Origin: Hyphomonas atlantica corrig.
GTDB taxonomy: Bacteria > Pseudomonadota > Alphaproteobacteria > Caulobacterales > Hyphomonadaceae
Direction of reading: 5' to 3'
Length of the DNA stretch: 64,000 bases
Assembly (NCBI RefSeq): GCF_000682715.1
Contig: NZ_AWFH01000002.1
Coordinates: 57,862-121,861, forward strand
Under the pieces are notes generated by a model. The model was not told where the DNA came from. It ran no database searches and saw nothing but the letters and a program-made list of their open reading frames with translations. The stretch's first letter is position 1. Each line of letters opens with the position of its first letter. Positions 8,976 through 17,339 of this stretch are shown piece after piece. A program made the translations under genes and the position numbers.

Positions 8976-9764
8976 TTAGAAATCGATCTCATCATCAGGA
9001 GACGCCGCTGCGTATCGTTTCATCAACAATGTGCGCAGTTCAGCCGAACGCGGGCTGGCGGTCCGGGGGATAACCAGGCTCCGTTCCAGATCAAGACCAG
9101 CCTCGAAGTCCAGCCTCGCCCCTTCCGTAACGGCGCGCTTGTTGGCGACGAGGGCATCGAAATCATGTCTCGCAAATTGCTGAGCCCAGTCCATGACAGC
9201 TTGACGGAAATTCCGGTTTGGCAGGATCGCATTTACAAGGCCCATCCTGAACGCCTCTTCGGCACTCACCTTCCGGCCACTGAGTATAAGTTCGAGCGCA
9301 CGACCCGTCCCAATGAGGCGTGACAGACGTTGCGCCCCCCCGGCTCCCGGAACCATGCCAACTGATATTTCCGGCAATCCAAATGTCGCCGCCGGGGCAG
9401 CAACCCTCACCGAACAGGCCAATGCCAGTTCGGTACCACCGCCCCATGCCTGGCCATTTACGGCTGCGATGACGGGCTGAGGGATGGCCTCGATCAATGC
9501 GGGTGTGGTGCGCCAGGCGGACCGTTCACCAGCTACCGGTTTTCCGCTGGCCACCTGCTCAAGATCGTCGAGATCCGCATGCGAGACAAAATACTTTTCA
9601 TTCGCACTTGCCAGAATAATGATGGACACATCACTTCGTGCCGCAAGCTCCTTCAATATTCCAGAGAGGTCCCCCAGAGCTTCAAAGCTCATGAAATTTC
9701 TCGGAGGTCGATTGAAGGTTACGATTCCGACTTTACCAGCAATTTCGCTCGTCCACGCACTCAT
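8976..9764 (-). CDS. Enoyl-CoA hydratase/isomerase (crotonase) family protein
   Basis: 262 aa from ATG 9764, which gives a normal crotonase N-terminus (SEIAGKVGIVTFNRPP); a GTG at 9821 would add 19 unlike residues. The oxyanion-hole segments ASANEKYFVSHADLDDL and AVNGQAWGGGTELALACSVRVA are present, followed by FGLPEISVGMVPGAGGAQRLSRLIG with the usual position for a catalytic Glu. Its ATG overlaps the stop of a tiny ORF (ATGA). It is probably co-transcribed with the upstream VOC gene and acts on a pathway acyl-CoA. Confidence 0.85.
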   Translation of the reverse strand: MSAWTSEIAGKVGIVTFNRPPRNFMSFEALGDLSGILKELAARSDVSIIILASANEKYFVSHADLDDLEQVASGKPVAGERSAWRTTPALIEAIPQPVIAAVNGQAWGGGTELALACSVRVAAPAATFGLPEISVGMVPGAGGAQRLSRLIGTGRALELILSGRKVSAEEAFRMGLVNAILPNRNFRQAVMDWAQQFARHDFDALVANKRAVTEGARLDFEAGLDLERSLVIPRTASPRSAELRTLLMKRYAAASPDDEIDF

Positions 9765-9823
9765 GTGCCCGACTCGCCGGCTGGGGACCTGTCCACATAA
9801 GCGACGCGGGTCTTCTTCCACAT
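9761..9823 (-). CDS. Possible 20-residue coupling peptide upstream of the crotonase gene
   Basis: ATG at 9823 sits about 6 bases after the strongest Shine-Dalgarno sequence nearby (AAGGAGGT, which also encodes the end of the VOC protein). It reads 20 codons to TGA 9761-9763, whose TGA overlaps the crotonase ATG as ATGA. The peptide begins MWKKTRVAYVDRS. It could be a leader that couples translation, or the original N-terminus of the crotonase displaced by a frameshift. No homology is known to me. Confidence 0.3.
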   Translation of the reverse strand: MWKKTRVAYVDRSPAGESGT

Positions 9824-9825
9824 GC

Positions 9826-10743
9826 TCATACCTCCTTGTACATATAAGTATTGATGTTCTTGGCCTGGCGCTCGCTCAGTTCCAAATGAAAGCCGAGGAT
9901 ATGCGCGCAGTCGATGATGCGTCCGACGGTCTTGTCCCCAATCCTGTTTTCCTCGCCGAACAGGGGCGCATAGTCGAACTCGAAATATCTCAAGTCCCGG
10001 GTTCCGGCGGCCTGGCTAGCCGTTGCAACCGCAGGCATGTCATTCACCAGCCAGGTAATATTGTGCACACTCGGTCCGGCTTTCTGGAGCAGCTCCCACC
10101 AGGGACCCGCATCATGTCTCGGTTCAATATATTGAAGGACCGCATCCCCGAGACTGAAATGCTGTATGTCCATTCTCCCCGCAGTGATTCCAACCAGAAA
10201 TTCGGAAAATTCCTGCTCGACTCGCTTGGAGCCGAAAAGCCGCTCCAACCATCTTCCCGCTTGGGCGATATCATGATGCGTGATTTCCACATGGAGCATG
10301 GGTGAGACCTCCCCCCACGCCCCGGGCAATTCCGCGAGAGGGCCCTGTTCCCCTGGCTCCAGGATGAGATCAAATCCGATTAGGGCGCGGCTCCTGCACC
10401 AAATGACGCCGCTCTCGGTGTGGGTGAACTCCAGATTATCATCCGAGAGATCGGCAAGAAGCTGATCCATGTCCTCGATACCGTAGGCGAGGCTGGCGAC
10501 ATGTGGCCCGTACTGATCGAGACGCTCTCCCCAACCAGTATCCGCCGACTGAGGCGCCACCAATTCAATCACAAGGTCACCCAGCCCAATATGAGCCAGA
10601 TGGCGCCCGCTCCCGGGATGAATCTGCGTTGGCACATTTTCGAGGCGCTGCGCCCGGAACAAGGATTCAAGATAACGGACGGCCAGTTCGATGTCCTCGA
10701 CAACGCAACTGACCCGCCTCAACCTGGATAAGGAGACACTCAT
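9826..10743 (-). CDS. VOC (glyoxalase/dioxygenase fold) family protein, two-module
   Basis: 305 aa with two VOC-like repeats, one starting RLRRVSCVVEDIELAVRYLESLF and a second near residue 142 (MLHVEITHHDIAQAGRWLERLFG). Both show the beta-alpha-beta-beta-beta pattern, with His in the second and an acidic GDAVLQYIEPR strand. The two-module size resembles extradiol dioxygenases and methylmalonyl-CoA-epimerase-like proteins, but a complete His-His-Glu metal triad could not be assigned by eye. Lies between SDR and crotonase genes on the same strand, so it may cleave or isomerise a pathway intermediate. Confidence 0.75.
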   Translation of the reverse strand: MSVSLSRLRRVSCVVEDIELAVRYLESLFRAQRLENVPTQIHPGSGRHLAHIGLGDLVIELVAPQSADTGWGERLDQYGPHVASLAYGIEDMDQLLADLSDDNLEFTHTESGVIWCRSRALIGFDLILEPGEQGPLAELPGAWGEVSPMLHVEITHHDIAQAGRWLERLFGSKRVEQEFSEFLVGITAGRMDIQHFSLGDAVLQYIEPRHDAGPWWELLQKAGPSVHNITWLVNDMPAVATASQAAGTRDLRYFEFDYAPLFGEENRIGDKTVGRIIDCAHILGFHLELSERQAKNINTYMYKEV

Positions 10744-10870
10744 GCCGATTTGCCCCCTTCCATGTCTCCAAACCTGTCTGTTGGCCCGGACACCATTCTG
10801 CCTCTCCCATATCTTTGCTCAGGCCGGCGGGCAGGAGCGAGACAGGGAAGTTTGAGACCTTGAGGACACA

Positions 10871-11758
10871 TCACGAGCCCGGCTGGAGCCGGTACTGATC
10901 AATCGAACTCCCGGGAATGGAATAGTCAGACACATCCATCGCGATGTGCAGATTTTCTGCCACCGCTTCCGCGGTCAGAGGAGTGGCAACAAATCCAGGA
11001 ACCGTCGCGGTAAAGATACGGGCCACCCGTCCAGCCGCAACGCTTAATACTTCACCGTTTGGCTGGCACGTCTCATGGCTCAGATAGACGACAAGCGGAG
11101 ACACAGCAGACGGATCCAAGCGCGCCGTGTCCAATTCGGGATGCGCTTCAAAATAGGCTTTCGCCATCGGTGTATAGGCTACCGGGCATATTGTATTTAT
11201 GCGAATATTCCGATCTCGATTGTCGAGTGACGCGGAGCGGCTCAGACCCAGGATCGCCGCTTTGGCTGTCGCATAGGGCAAGGCCTCCGGCGCCCCGAAA
11301 GCGCCCAGGGCCGAGGCAGTATTGACGATACGCCCATAATCCTGCTTGCGCATATGTCTGAGGGCTGCCCGCATCGTCCAGAACATTCCCATGAGATGTA
11401 CTTCCAGGACAGACCGCATGTCTTCGGTACTGACATCCTGGATTCTGCCGGCGATGGAGTTGCCGGCATTGTTCACGAGACTGTCGATACGCCCCCAGCG
11501 TGTCACCGCTTCCTGGATGACGGACTCCGCATCCGCCTCAATTCCCACACTCGCATTGCAGGCATGAACATCATAGCCTTCAGATCTCAACCGGGCTGCC
11601 TCGATCTGCGCAGCGCTCTCTCCGCCGTCGCGTATGGCTATGTCATTGAGAAGTACACTCGCTCCGCGTTCCGCGAGTGCCCTGGCATGGCTGAGACCGA
11701 GGCCGCTTGCCGCCCCTGTCACAATCGCGACCTTGCCGGTAAATCCGAGCTTCGTCAT
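10871..11758 (-). CDS. SDR family oxidoreductase (3-hydroxyacyl-CoA dehydrogenase / HSD17B4-like)
   Basis: 295 aa from ATG 11758, preceded by an AAAGAGA stretch; an ATG at 11776 adds six residues. Complete classical SDR motifs: TGAASGLG, LVNNAGN and PYATAKAAI (YxxxK). The ASVLLNDIA segment after the nucleotide fold and the long C-terminal part (VVYLSHETCQPNGEVLSVAAGRVARIF) match the dehydrogenase domain of peroxisomal-type multifunctional enzymes, which oxidise (3R)-hydroxyacyl-CoAs. Sits 27 bases downstream of the NTF2-like gene on the same strand. Confidence 0.87.
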   Translation of the reverse strand: MTKLGFTGKVAIVTGAASGLGLSHARALAERGASVLLNDIAIRDGGESAAQIEAARLRSEGYDVHACNASVGIEADAESVIQEAVTRWGRIDSLVNNAGNSIAGRIQDVSTEDMRSVLEVHLMGMFWTMRAALRHMRKQDYGRIVNTASALGAFGAPEALPYATAKAAILGLSRSASLDNRDRNIRINTICPVAYTPMAKAYFEAHPELDTARLDPSAVSPLVVYLSHETCQPNGEVLSVAAGRVARIFTATVPGFVATPLTAEAVAENLHIAMDVSDYSIPGSSIDQYRLQPGS

Positions 11759-11785
11759 ACTAGATCTCTTTATCATTATTTTCGG

Positions 11786-12244
11786 TCACAGGGAGTCGAG
11801 GGTGACCTGACCGGCGATCGGTCGGCCAAATGCGACAGCCGAGGTAATGGGATTGTAGAACTCACGCAGGCACTTGATCTTGCCATGTTCGACATCAAAG
11901 CGGAGGACATATCGATTCCGGTAAATTTTCCCCGACACCATCTCTACCTCGCCACGCGCCTCAACGAAAACGGTCCGCCCATCCTCGGAGACCACATATT
12001 CCGCACTGACGAGGCGTACGGATTTTTCTGCTGCAAATGCGGTATCGACAAATCCCTCGATTTCACGCTTTCCCGTGTATCGCCGGAAATGCCCATCTTC
12101 TGTCTTGCCCGATTCATTGAAAGGTATTTCCAGCACCATATCTTCGTCCATCACGCGGAGTTTTGCAGCCTTGTCCTTATTCACATCCCCTAGGATCCAG
12201 CATTCTGCCACATCTCGCGCATTCATTGTTTCCATTCCTGACAC
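11786..12244 (-). CDS. NTF2-like / SnoaL-type family protein
   Basis: 152 aa from GTG 12244, 6-8 bases after AGGGAGA; ATG 12235 or 12226 are alternatives. The cone-shaped alpha+beta barrel pattern is suggested by the N-terminal helix (MNARDVAECWILGDVNKDKA) and the strands MVLEIPF, YVLRFDVEHGKIKCLREFYNP. Such small proteins act as isomerases, dehydratases or ring-modifying enzymes in steroid and aromatic pathways, or as binding proteins. No catalytic residue pair can be assigned with certainty. It lies between two SDR genes in one transcription unit. Confidence 0.75.
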   Translation of the reverse strand: MSGMETMNARDVAECWILGDVNKDKAAKLRVMDEDMVLEIPFNESGKTEDGHFRRYTGKREIEGFVDTAFAAEKSVRLVSAEYVVSEDGRTVFVEARGEVEMVSGKIYRNRYVLRFDVEHGKIKCLREFYNPITSAVAFGRPIAGQVTLDSL

Positions 12245-12276
12245 TGACTTTCTCCCTTGAATATTGATGCCGACCG

Positions 12277-13080
12277 CTAGGTCGTGACCAGTGTGTGTCC
12301 GCCTGCAACTTTAATGCTTTCACCTGTGACATAGGCGGCCTGGTCGCTGACGAGAAACTCCATGACCCCGACCACATCTTCAATCTGCCCCAGACGACGC
12401 AAGGGGATCGTGCGCGCCTGATGTCCAGTCGCTAGATTACGGCTCGGGGCGAGCGCCTTGATGCGCGGCGTTTCAATCAAGCCCGGCGCGATGCAATTCA
12501 CACGAACATTATATGGCCCCAGCTCGACCGCTAAGGATTTGGAATATTTCTCGACTGCGGCTTTCGCTGCACCATACATGGCGAGCCGTCCCTCAAGATC
12601 GTCCGCAAACGCACCGATGGTTGAAATATTCACGATTGCACCACCGCGCTGCATCAAGTGTGGCGAGCAGGCCTGGCACATGTTTACGGTCGTGTCGAAA
12701 TTAGCAGCGAAAAGGACGGCGCGGTCCTCTCCCGACGTATTCACGGCTGAGCTCTGGTCAATCTTCGTGATGGCTCCCCCCGCATTATTGACCAGGATGT
12801 CGATACGGCCAAACTTTTTGGAAATCCTGTCTACCGCCTGCCTGACCTCATTCTCGACAGAGAGATCGGCTTCAATCCCGATCGCGCGCACCTGCAGCGC
12901 CTCCAATTCCTCCTGAACGGAGGCCGCCGTCAGCTGTTCTCCAAATTTCGACGCCATTGCAAGGTCGATATCCAGTATGGCCACGTCTGCCCCTAAGGCA
13001 GCGAGTCGCAGGGCGTGAGCCCGTCCCATTCCCCCTGCCCCGCCGGTTACGACAGCTGTTTTCCCCGCAAGCATTTTCAT
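12277..13080 (-). CDS. SDR family oxidoreductase
   Basis: 267 aa. NAD(P) motif TGGAGGMGRAHALRLA at residue 12, LVNNAGG in the middle, catalytic YGAAKAAVEKYS (YxxxK), then RVNCIAPGLIETPRI and a C-terminal YVTGESIKVAGG. This is a classical FabG-like dehydrogenase of about the usual 250-260 aa length. First gene of the leftward unit SDR-NTF2-SDR and divergent from the LysR gene at 13269, which probably regulates it. Confidence 0.88.
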   Translation of the reverse strand: MKMLAGKTAVVTGGAGGMGRAHALRLAALGADVAILDIDLAMASKFGEQLTAASVQEELEALQVRAIGIEADLSVENEVRQAVDRISKKFGRIDILVNNAGGAITKIDQSSAVNTSGEDRAVLFAANFDTTVNMCQACSPHLMQRGGAIVNISTIGAFADDLEGRLAMYGAAKAAVEKYSKSLAVELGPYNVRVNCIAPGLIETPRIKALAPSRNLATGHQARTIPLRRLGQIEDVVGVMEFLVSDQAAYVTGESIKVAGGHTLVTT

Positions 13081-13268
13081 GGCAGCTCTGCCTCATACGT
13101 CGGTACACGTACAGCAAACTCAAGACAAAATGTGCGCTTCATTTTATTGACCTCCCTCACTGAGCTCCCATCTGGCGGGGAACCTGTTTCACAGATTGCC
13201 GCCTCTCATCTTGCCAGACCAGTGACATTCGAGGCAACTTGGCCTTCAGGAAATTAGAAAGGTGATAG

Positions 13269-14198
13269 ATGCGACACCATTTGCCCCCTCTGAACGCCCT
13301 GCGGGCGTTCGAAGTTACCGGACGCACAGGAAGCCTGAGCGCTGCTTCCAGAGAGTTGGGGGTTTCCGTTGGCGCGGTGAGCCGGCATGTCAACCTGCTT
13401 GAAGACTATCTCGGCTATAAATTATTCCTGCGTCAGCATAATGGCATGCTTTTGACGCAAGGAGGAGAACTCTATCACGATCAGATCGCCTCCGCATTCG
13501 ATCTTATCGACAATGCCAGTCGGAGCCGACACGTCGGAACAAAACACGCGATCCGATTTCGCGCCTATACGAGTTTTGCAACCGATTGGCTGTCGCCACG
13601 TCTTCCCGATTTCAGGCGGCGGCATCCGGACATCGCGGTCCAGTTGAAACAGTCACTCAACGAAACCAATTTTGCGAGCGAACCGATCGATGCTGCGATC
13701 AGTGCCCTTCCCGTCCTCCAGCGGGATGTGCTCAGTGTCGACCTCTTCAACACAATTTTTCTTCTGGTCTGCGCGGACGGGGGGACACGGACGCGCGCAC
13801 TCGAAGGAGACTTCTTCTCGGCAGATGCCCCTCCGATTCTGTTTGCCCGACGGGAGAGACCATTTTGGGAGCAGTATTTTGATCGAATGAACCTTCCGGC
13901 ACCGCCTTTCGCGAATGGACTGGAGTTTGACAATCTGAGCCTCACCTATCAGGCGGCGCGCAACGGCGCCGGCATTGCCTTGGGCCAACTGTTTCTGGTG
14001 GCCGATGATCTCATGACCGGACGTCTTGTCCCGGCCGCCCGAGCCTATGTGGAACTCGATATTCCTCACCGGTTCGTGTACAGAACCGGCAGGGATGCAT
14101 CGACGGATGTGAATGCCCTCAAGTGCTGGATGCTTGATCAAGCATCCCAGACCAAGGCGCAAATGACGAAGATACGCGCCGAACTGGATCACCTCTGA
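13269..14198 (+). CDS. LysR-type transcriptional regulator, GcvA-like
   Basis: 309 aa. The N-terminal winged helix-turn-helix reads LPPLNALRAFEVTGRTGSLSAASRELGVS followed by VGAVSRHVNLLEDYLGYKLF, the GcvA/AmpR-type pattern. A two-lobe effector domain follows (residues about 95-300). Divergent orientation over the 188-base gap to the SDR gene at 13080 is the usual LysR autoregulated arrangement, so it likely activates the leftward SDR-NTF2-SDR unit in response to a pathway metabolite (inference). Confidence 0.9.
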   Translation: MRHHLPPLNALRAFEVTGRTGSLSAASRELGVSVGAVSRHVNLLEDYLGYKLFLRQHNGMLLTQGGELYHDQIASAFDLIDNASRSRHVGTKHAIRFRAYTSFATDWLSPRLPDFRRRHPDIAVQLKQSLNETNFASEPIDAAISALPVLQRDVLSVDLFNTIFLLVCADGGTRTRALEGDFFSADAPPILFARRERPFWEQYFDRMNLPAPPFANGLEFDNLSLTYQAARNGAGIALGQLFLVADDLMTGRLVPAARAYVELDIPHRFVYRTGRDASTDVNALKCWMLDQASQTKAQMTKIRAELDHL

Positions 14199-14236
14199 CC
14201 CCTCCCTTCAGACAATCCCTGTCGGTCAGCCGGGTA

Positions 14237-14253
14237 TAGTACGCTTGTTTTAT
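14237..14253. promoter_or_regulatory. Candidate operator, copy 2 of the recurring 17-bp motif
   Basis: TAGTACGCTTGTTTTAT, 106-122 bases before the etfB start codon. It is the best single representative of the motif: 14 of 17 matches to each of the other three copies. Arms TAGTAC and GTTTTA flank GCTT. Confidence 0.4.
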
Positions 14254-14358
14254 TCTCTTGACGCATTGCCCCCGCTTCCCTAGTCCCTTGCTCATTGTCT
14301 CTGCCTGAAGCGGCACATGTCGCTGGCGGACGTGAATTGCAAATTAAGGAGCGGTTGT

Positions 14359-15105
14359 ATGAAGGTCCTGGTGCCGGTCAAACGCGTCATCGACTATAAC
14401 GTCAAGGTTCGGGTGAAGCCCGATCAGACGGGTGTCGATCTCGCAAACGTCAAAATGTCGATGAACCCATTTGACGAGATTTCTGTCGAAGAAGCAGTTC
14501 GCATGAAGGAAGCCGGTACGGCGACCGAAGTCGTGATCGTCTCGATCGGCCCGAAACAGGCTCAGGAAACCATCCGCACGGCGCTCGCCATGGGCGGCGA
14601 CCGCGGTATTCTGATCAATACCGACGAAACCGTCGAGCCACTGGCCGTTGCGAAAATCCTTGCAAAAGTCATTGCCGACGAGAGCCCAGACCTGGTGCTG
14701 CTCGGCAAGCAGGCCATCGACGATGATTCCAACCAGACCGGCCAGATGCTGGCCGCGCTGCTGGACTGGCCGCAAGGCACCTTCGCTTACAAGATCGAGA
14801 AGGACGGCGACGCCCTGACCGTGACCCGCGAAGTGGATGGCGGCCTGCAGACCGTGAAACTGGCCACGCCGGCCATCGTCACCGTCGACCTGCGCCTCAA
14901 CGAGCCGCGCTACGCGTCCCTGCCAAACATCATGAAGGCGAAGAAGAAGCCGATCGATGAGAAAGCTCCGGGCGATTATGGCGTCGACATCTCGCCGCGC
15001 CTCTCGGTTGTGAAAGTGACTGAGCCGCCTGTCCGCGAGGCTGGTGAAAAGGTCGAAGACGTTGCGACGCTTGTTTCGAAACTCAAATCAGCAGGAGCGA
15101 TCTAA
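14359..15105 (+). CDS. etfB: Electron transfer flavoprotein subunit beta
   Basis: 248 aa from ATG 14359; an upstream in-frame start at 14317 lacks the conserved N-terminus. [22 protein letters not shown] and the ETF-beta signature region (about residues 105-190, ending VEVDGG-like [39 protein letters not shown], given here in part) are canonical. With EtfA it binds FAD and AMP and takes electrons from acyl-CoA dehydrogenases to ETF:quinone oxidoreductase. Overlaps etfA by one base (TAATG). Codon use is much more GC-rich and biased than its neighbours, suggesting a highly expressed core gene. Confidence 0.97.
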   Translation: MKVLVPVKRVIDYNVKVRVKPDQTGVDLANVKMSMNPFDEISVEEAVRMKEAGTATEVVIVSIGPKQAQETIRTALAMGGDRGILINTDETVEPLAVAKILAKVIADESPDLVLLGKQAIDDDSNQTGQMLAALLDWPQGTFAYKIEKDGDALTVTREVDGGLQTVKLATPAIVTVDLRLNEPRYASLPNIMKAKKKPIDEKAPGDYGVDISPRLSVVKVTEPPVREAGEKVEDVATLVSKLKSAGAI

Positions 15106-16043
15106 TGGCTGTTCTGGTTATTGCTGAACACGACAATGCGTCCCTGAACGACGCGACCCACAAGGTTGTCACCGCAGCGGCGAAGTTCGGCGGCGACGTC
15201 GACATCCTGGTGGCTGGCGAAGGTGCAGGCGACGTGGCGGCTGCGGCTGCCAAGGTTTCCGGTGTCCGCAAAGTCGTTCACGCCGATGGTGCCTCGGTTG
15301 CCAAGCAATTGGCGGAAGCCATGGAAGCCCTCGTGGTGCCAATGATGTCCGGCTATGACGCCGTCTTCATCCCGGCCACGACGACGGGCAAGAACATGGC
15401 TCCGCGTATCGCCGCAAAGCTGGACGTCATGCAGCTGTCGGACATCACGGATGTCATCGACACCGATACGTTCGAGCGTCCGATCTATGCCGGTAACGCC
15501 ATTCTGACCGTGAAATCTTCCGATGCGAAGAAAGTCATCACGGTTCGCGGCACGGCCTTCGAAGCGGCGGGTGAAGAGGGTTCGGCGTCTGTCGAGACTG
15601 CAGAGGTGCCTGCAGGTCCGTTCAAATCCGAATTCGTCTCCGAGCAGATGGTCAAGTCCGACCGTCCGGAACTGGCCGGCGCAAAACGCGTCGTGTCGGG
15701 TGGCCGCGCGCTGGGCTCGAAAGAAGAGTTCGACCGCCTGATTGTGCCGCTGGCGGACAAGCTGGAAGCCGCTGTCGGCGCGTCGCGCGCCGCCGTTGAT
15801 GCGGGCTACGCCCCGAACGATTATCAGGTCGGCCAGACCGGCAAGATCGTTGCCCCGGAGCTGTACGTCGCAGTCGGCATCTCGGGCGCCATCCAGCACC
15901 TTGCCGGCATGAAGGATTCCAAGATCATCGTGGCGATCAACAAGGATGAAGAGGCTCCGATCTTCCAGATTGCCGATTACGGCCTGGTCGCAGACCTCTT
16001 CAATGCCGTGCCGGAGCTGACCGGACTGATTGGCAAGGACTGA
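15105..16043 (+). CDS. etfA: Electron transfer flavoprotein subunit alpha
   Basis: 312 aa. N-terminal [25 protein letters not shown] and the C-terminal FAD-binding domain with [38 protein letters not shown] and [22 protein letters not shown] are diagnostic of EtfA. It partners EtfB as the soluble electron acceptor for the acyl-CoA dehydrogenases encoded at 26 and 34 kb. The start overlaps the etfB stop, so the pair is translationally coupled. Confidence 0.97.
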   Translation: MAVLVIAEHDNASLNDATHKVVTAAAKFGGDVDILVAGEGAGDVAAAAAKVSGVRKVVHADGASVAKQLAEAMEALVVPMMSGYDAVFIPATTTGKNMAPRIAAKLDVMQLSDITDVIDTDTFERPIYAGNAILTVKSSDAKKVITVRGTAFEAAGEEGSASVETAEVPAGPFKSEFVSEQMVKSDRPELAGAKRVVSGGRALGSKEEFDRLIVPLADKLEAAVGASRAAVDAGYAPNDYQVGQTGKIVAPELYVAVGISGAIQHLAGMKDSKIIVAINKDEEAPIFQIADYGLVADLFNAVPELTGLIGKD

Positions 16044-16077
16044 CCTGGTCAGTGCGTCAGGCGCAGGAGGACATTGC

Positions 16078-17118
16078 ATGACGAAATTGAACAGACAATG
16101 GATCTATGCGCGACCTGTGACCGGTGAGCTTGCTATGGAGAATTTTGCCTATCGCCAAGTCCCTGTGCCGGTTCCCGGACAGGGACAGGTGCTCGTTCGA
16201 AACAGGCTCGTCTCACTGGATCCGGCCAATCGCACCTATTTCGTGATGCAGAATTACCGGCCGAAACTGGAGCTCGGGGATGTGATGGCAAGCTTCGCAA
16301 TTGGCGAAGTCATCGAGTCCAGGGATCGGCGCTTCAAGACCGGAGACCTCATCCATGCGGATCTCGGTTGGCAGGACTATGCCATCCTGAATAGTTATGA
16401 ACGTTCGGAATACGTCTACAAGTGCACCCAGGGGCACAGCGATGAAGATCTGATCGGAGTATTAGGTGTCACCGGCCTGACTGCCTATTTTGGTCTGCAG
16501 GAAGTTGGAAAACTTCAAGCGGGGGAGACTGTTGTCGTGGGCGGCGCAACTGGTGCTTGCGGTGTGATTATCGGACAGCTCGCCAAACTTGCAGGATGCC
16601 GGGTCATCGGATTTGGCGGTGGGCCAGACAAGTGTCAGTGGCTGGTCGATGAAATCGGCTTCGACGCCGCAATCGATTATAAAGGAAACGACCCGGCTGG
16701 CGATTTGGCGCATATCTGTCCAGAAGGCGTTGATTTCTTTTCCGATGCCGTCGGCGGTATCGTCACCCAATCCACTCTTCCCCTGATGAAGAAAAATGCC
16801 AGATGGTATCATTACGGCAATGTCTCCACTTATGACAGGGCAACAACGGATTCTCCCGTGGATCTCGGGGAAGCACTGACTGCAACCTTGCGAAACATCT
16901 GCGAAGAGCGGAATTTGCGGCCCAGATTTCTGCTCGTCTTCGATTATTACTGTCAGCGAAAATCCGCGGAAAAGGTACTGGCCGGTTTACTGAAATCGGG
17001 GCAACTGAAGGCGCCCACAACCATCGTGGACGGATTCGAGAAGCTTCCTGAGACCCTGATCCATGGAACACTGCAAGGGAACCGATATGGAAAACTCAAT
17101 GTCCGCCTTCGAAGATAA
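16078..17118 (+). CDS. NADP-dependent medium-chain reductase (CurA/prostaglandin reductase/leukotriene B4 12-hydroxydehydrogenase family)
   Basis: 346 aa from ATG 16078, preceded by CAGGAGGAC. Zinc-independent MDR features: N-terminal NRQWIYARPVTGE with the following VPGQGQVLVRN strand, the LGVTGLTAYFGLQEVGKLQAGETVVVGGATGA segment (cofactor domain, about residues 125-160), a substrate-side Tyr-rich region, and no Cys/His zinc ligands. The family reduces alpha,beta-unsaturated ketones or aldehydes with NADPH. It starts 34 bases after etfA and may share its transcript. Confidence 0.88.
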   Translation: MTKLNRQWIYARPVTGELAMENFAYRQVPVPVPGQGQVLVRNRLVSLDPANRTYFVMQNYRPKLELGDVMASFAIGEVIESRDRRFKTGDLIHADLGWQDYAILNSYERSEYVYKCTQGHSDEDLIGVLGVTGLTAYFGLQEVGKLQAGETVVVGGATGACGVIIGQLAKLAGCRVIGFGGGPDKCQWLVDEIGFDAAIDYKGNDPAGDLAHICPEGVDFFSDAVGGIVTQSTLPLMKKNARWYHYGNVSTYDRATTDSPVDLGEALTATLRNICEERNLRPRFLLVFDYYCQRKSAEKVLAGLLKSGQLKAPTTIVDGFEKLPETLIHGTLQGNRYGKLNVRLRR

Positions 17119-17339
17119 TTCAGGCATATGGTCCTGCTCAAACTGAGAGCGTGAACCTTGCAGACTCTCCGTCCTGCCTTGTCAGGTGTATGCCTGCCAG
17201 CATTCCGGCACATAGAGAAAAGCGACGTCAGAGACATTTCGGACAAACGGGAAGCCCTCAGCAGGTCCCGCCACTCAAACTTTCCCGGCACAGATAGACT
17301 GCGACGGGCCGGATCCTCTGAAGGCTCAATCGGTGGCGC

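Noticed and set aside
13100..13145. Fifth copy of the 17-bp operator motif near GCGCTTCATTTTAT
   Set aside because: Needs an inserted base to align and its left arm does not match.
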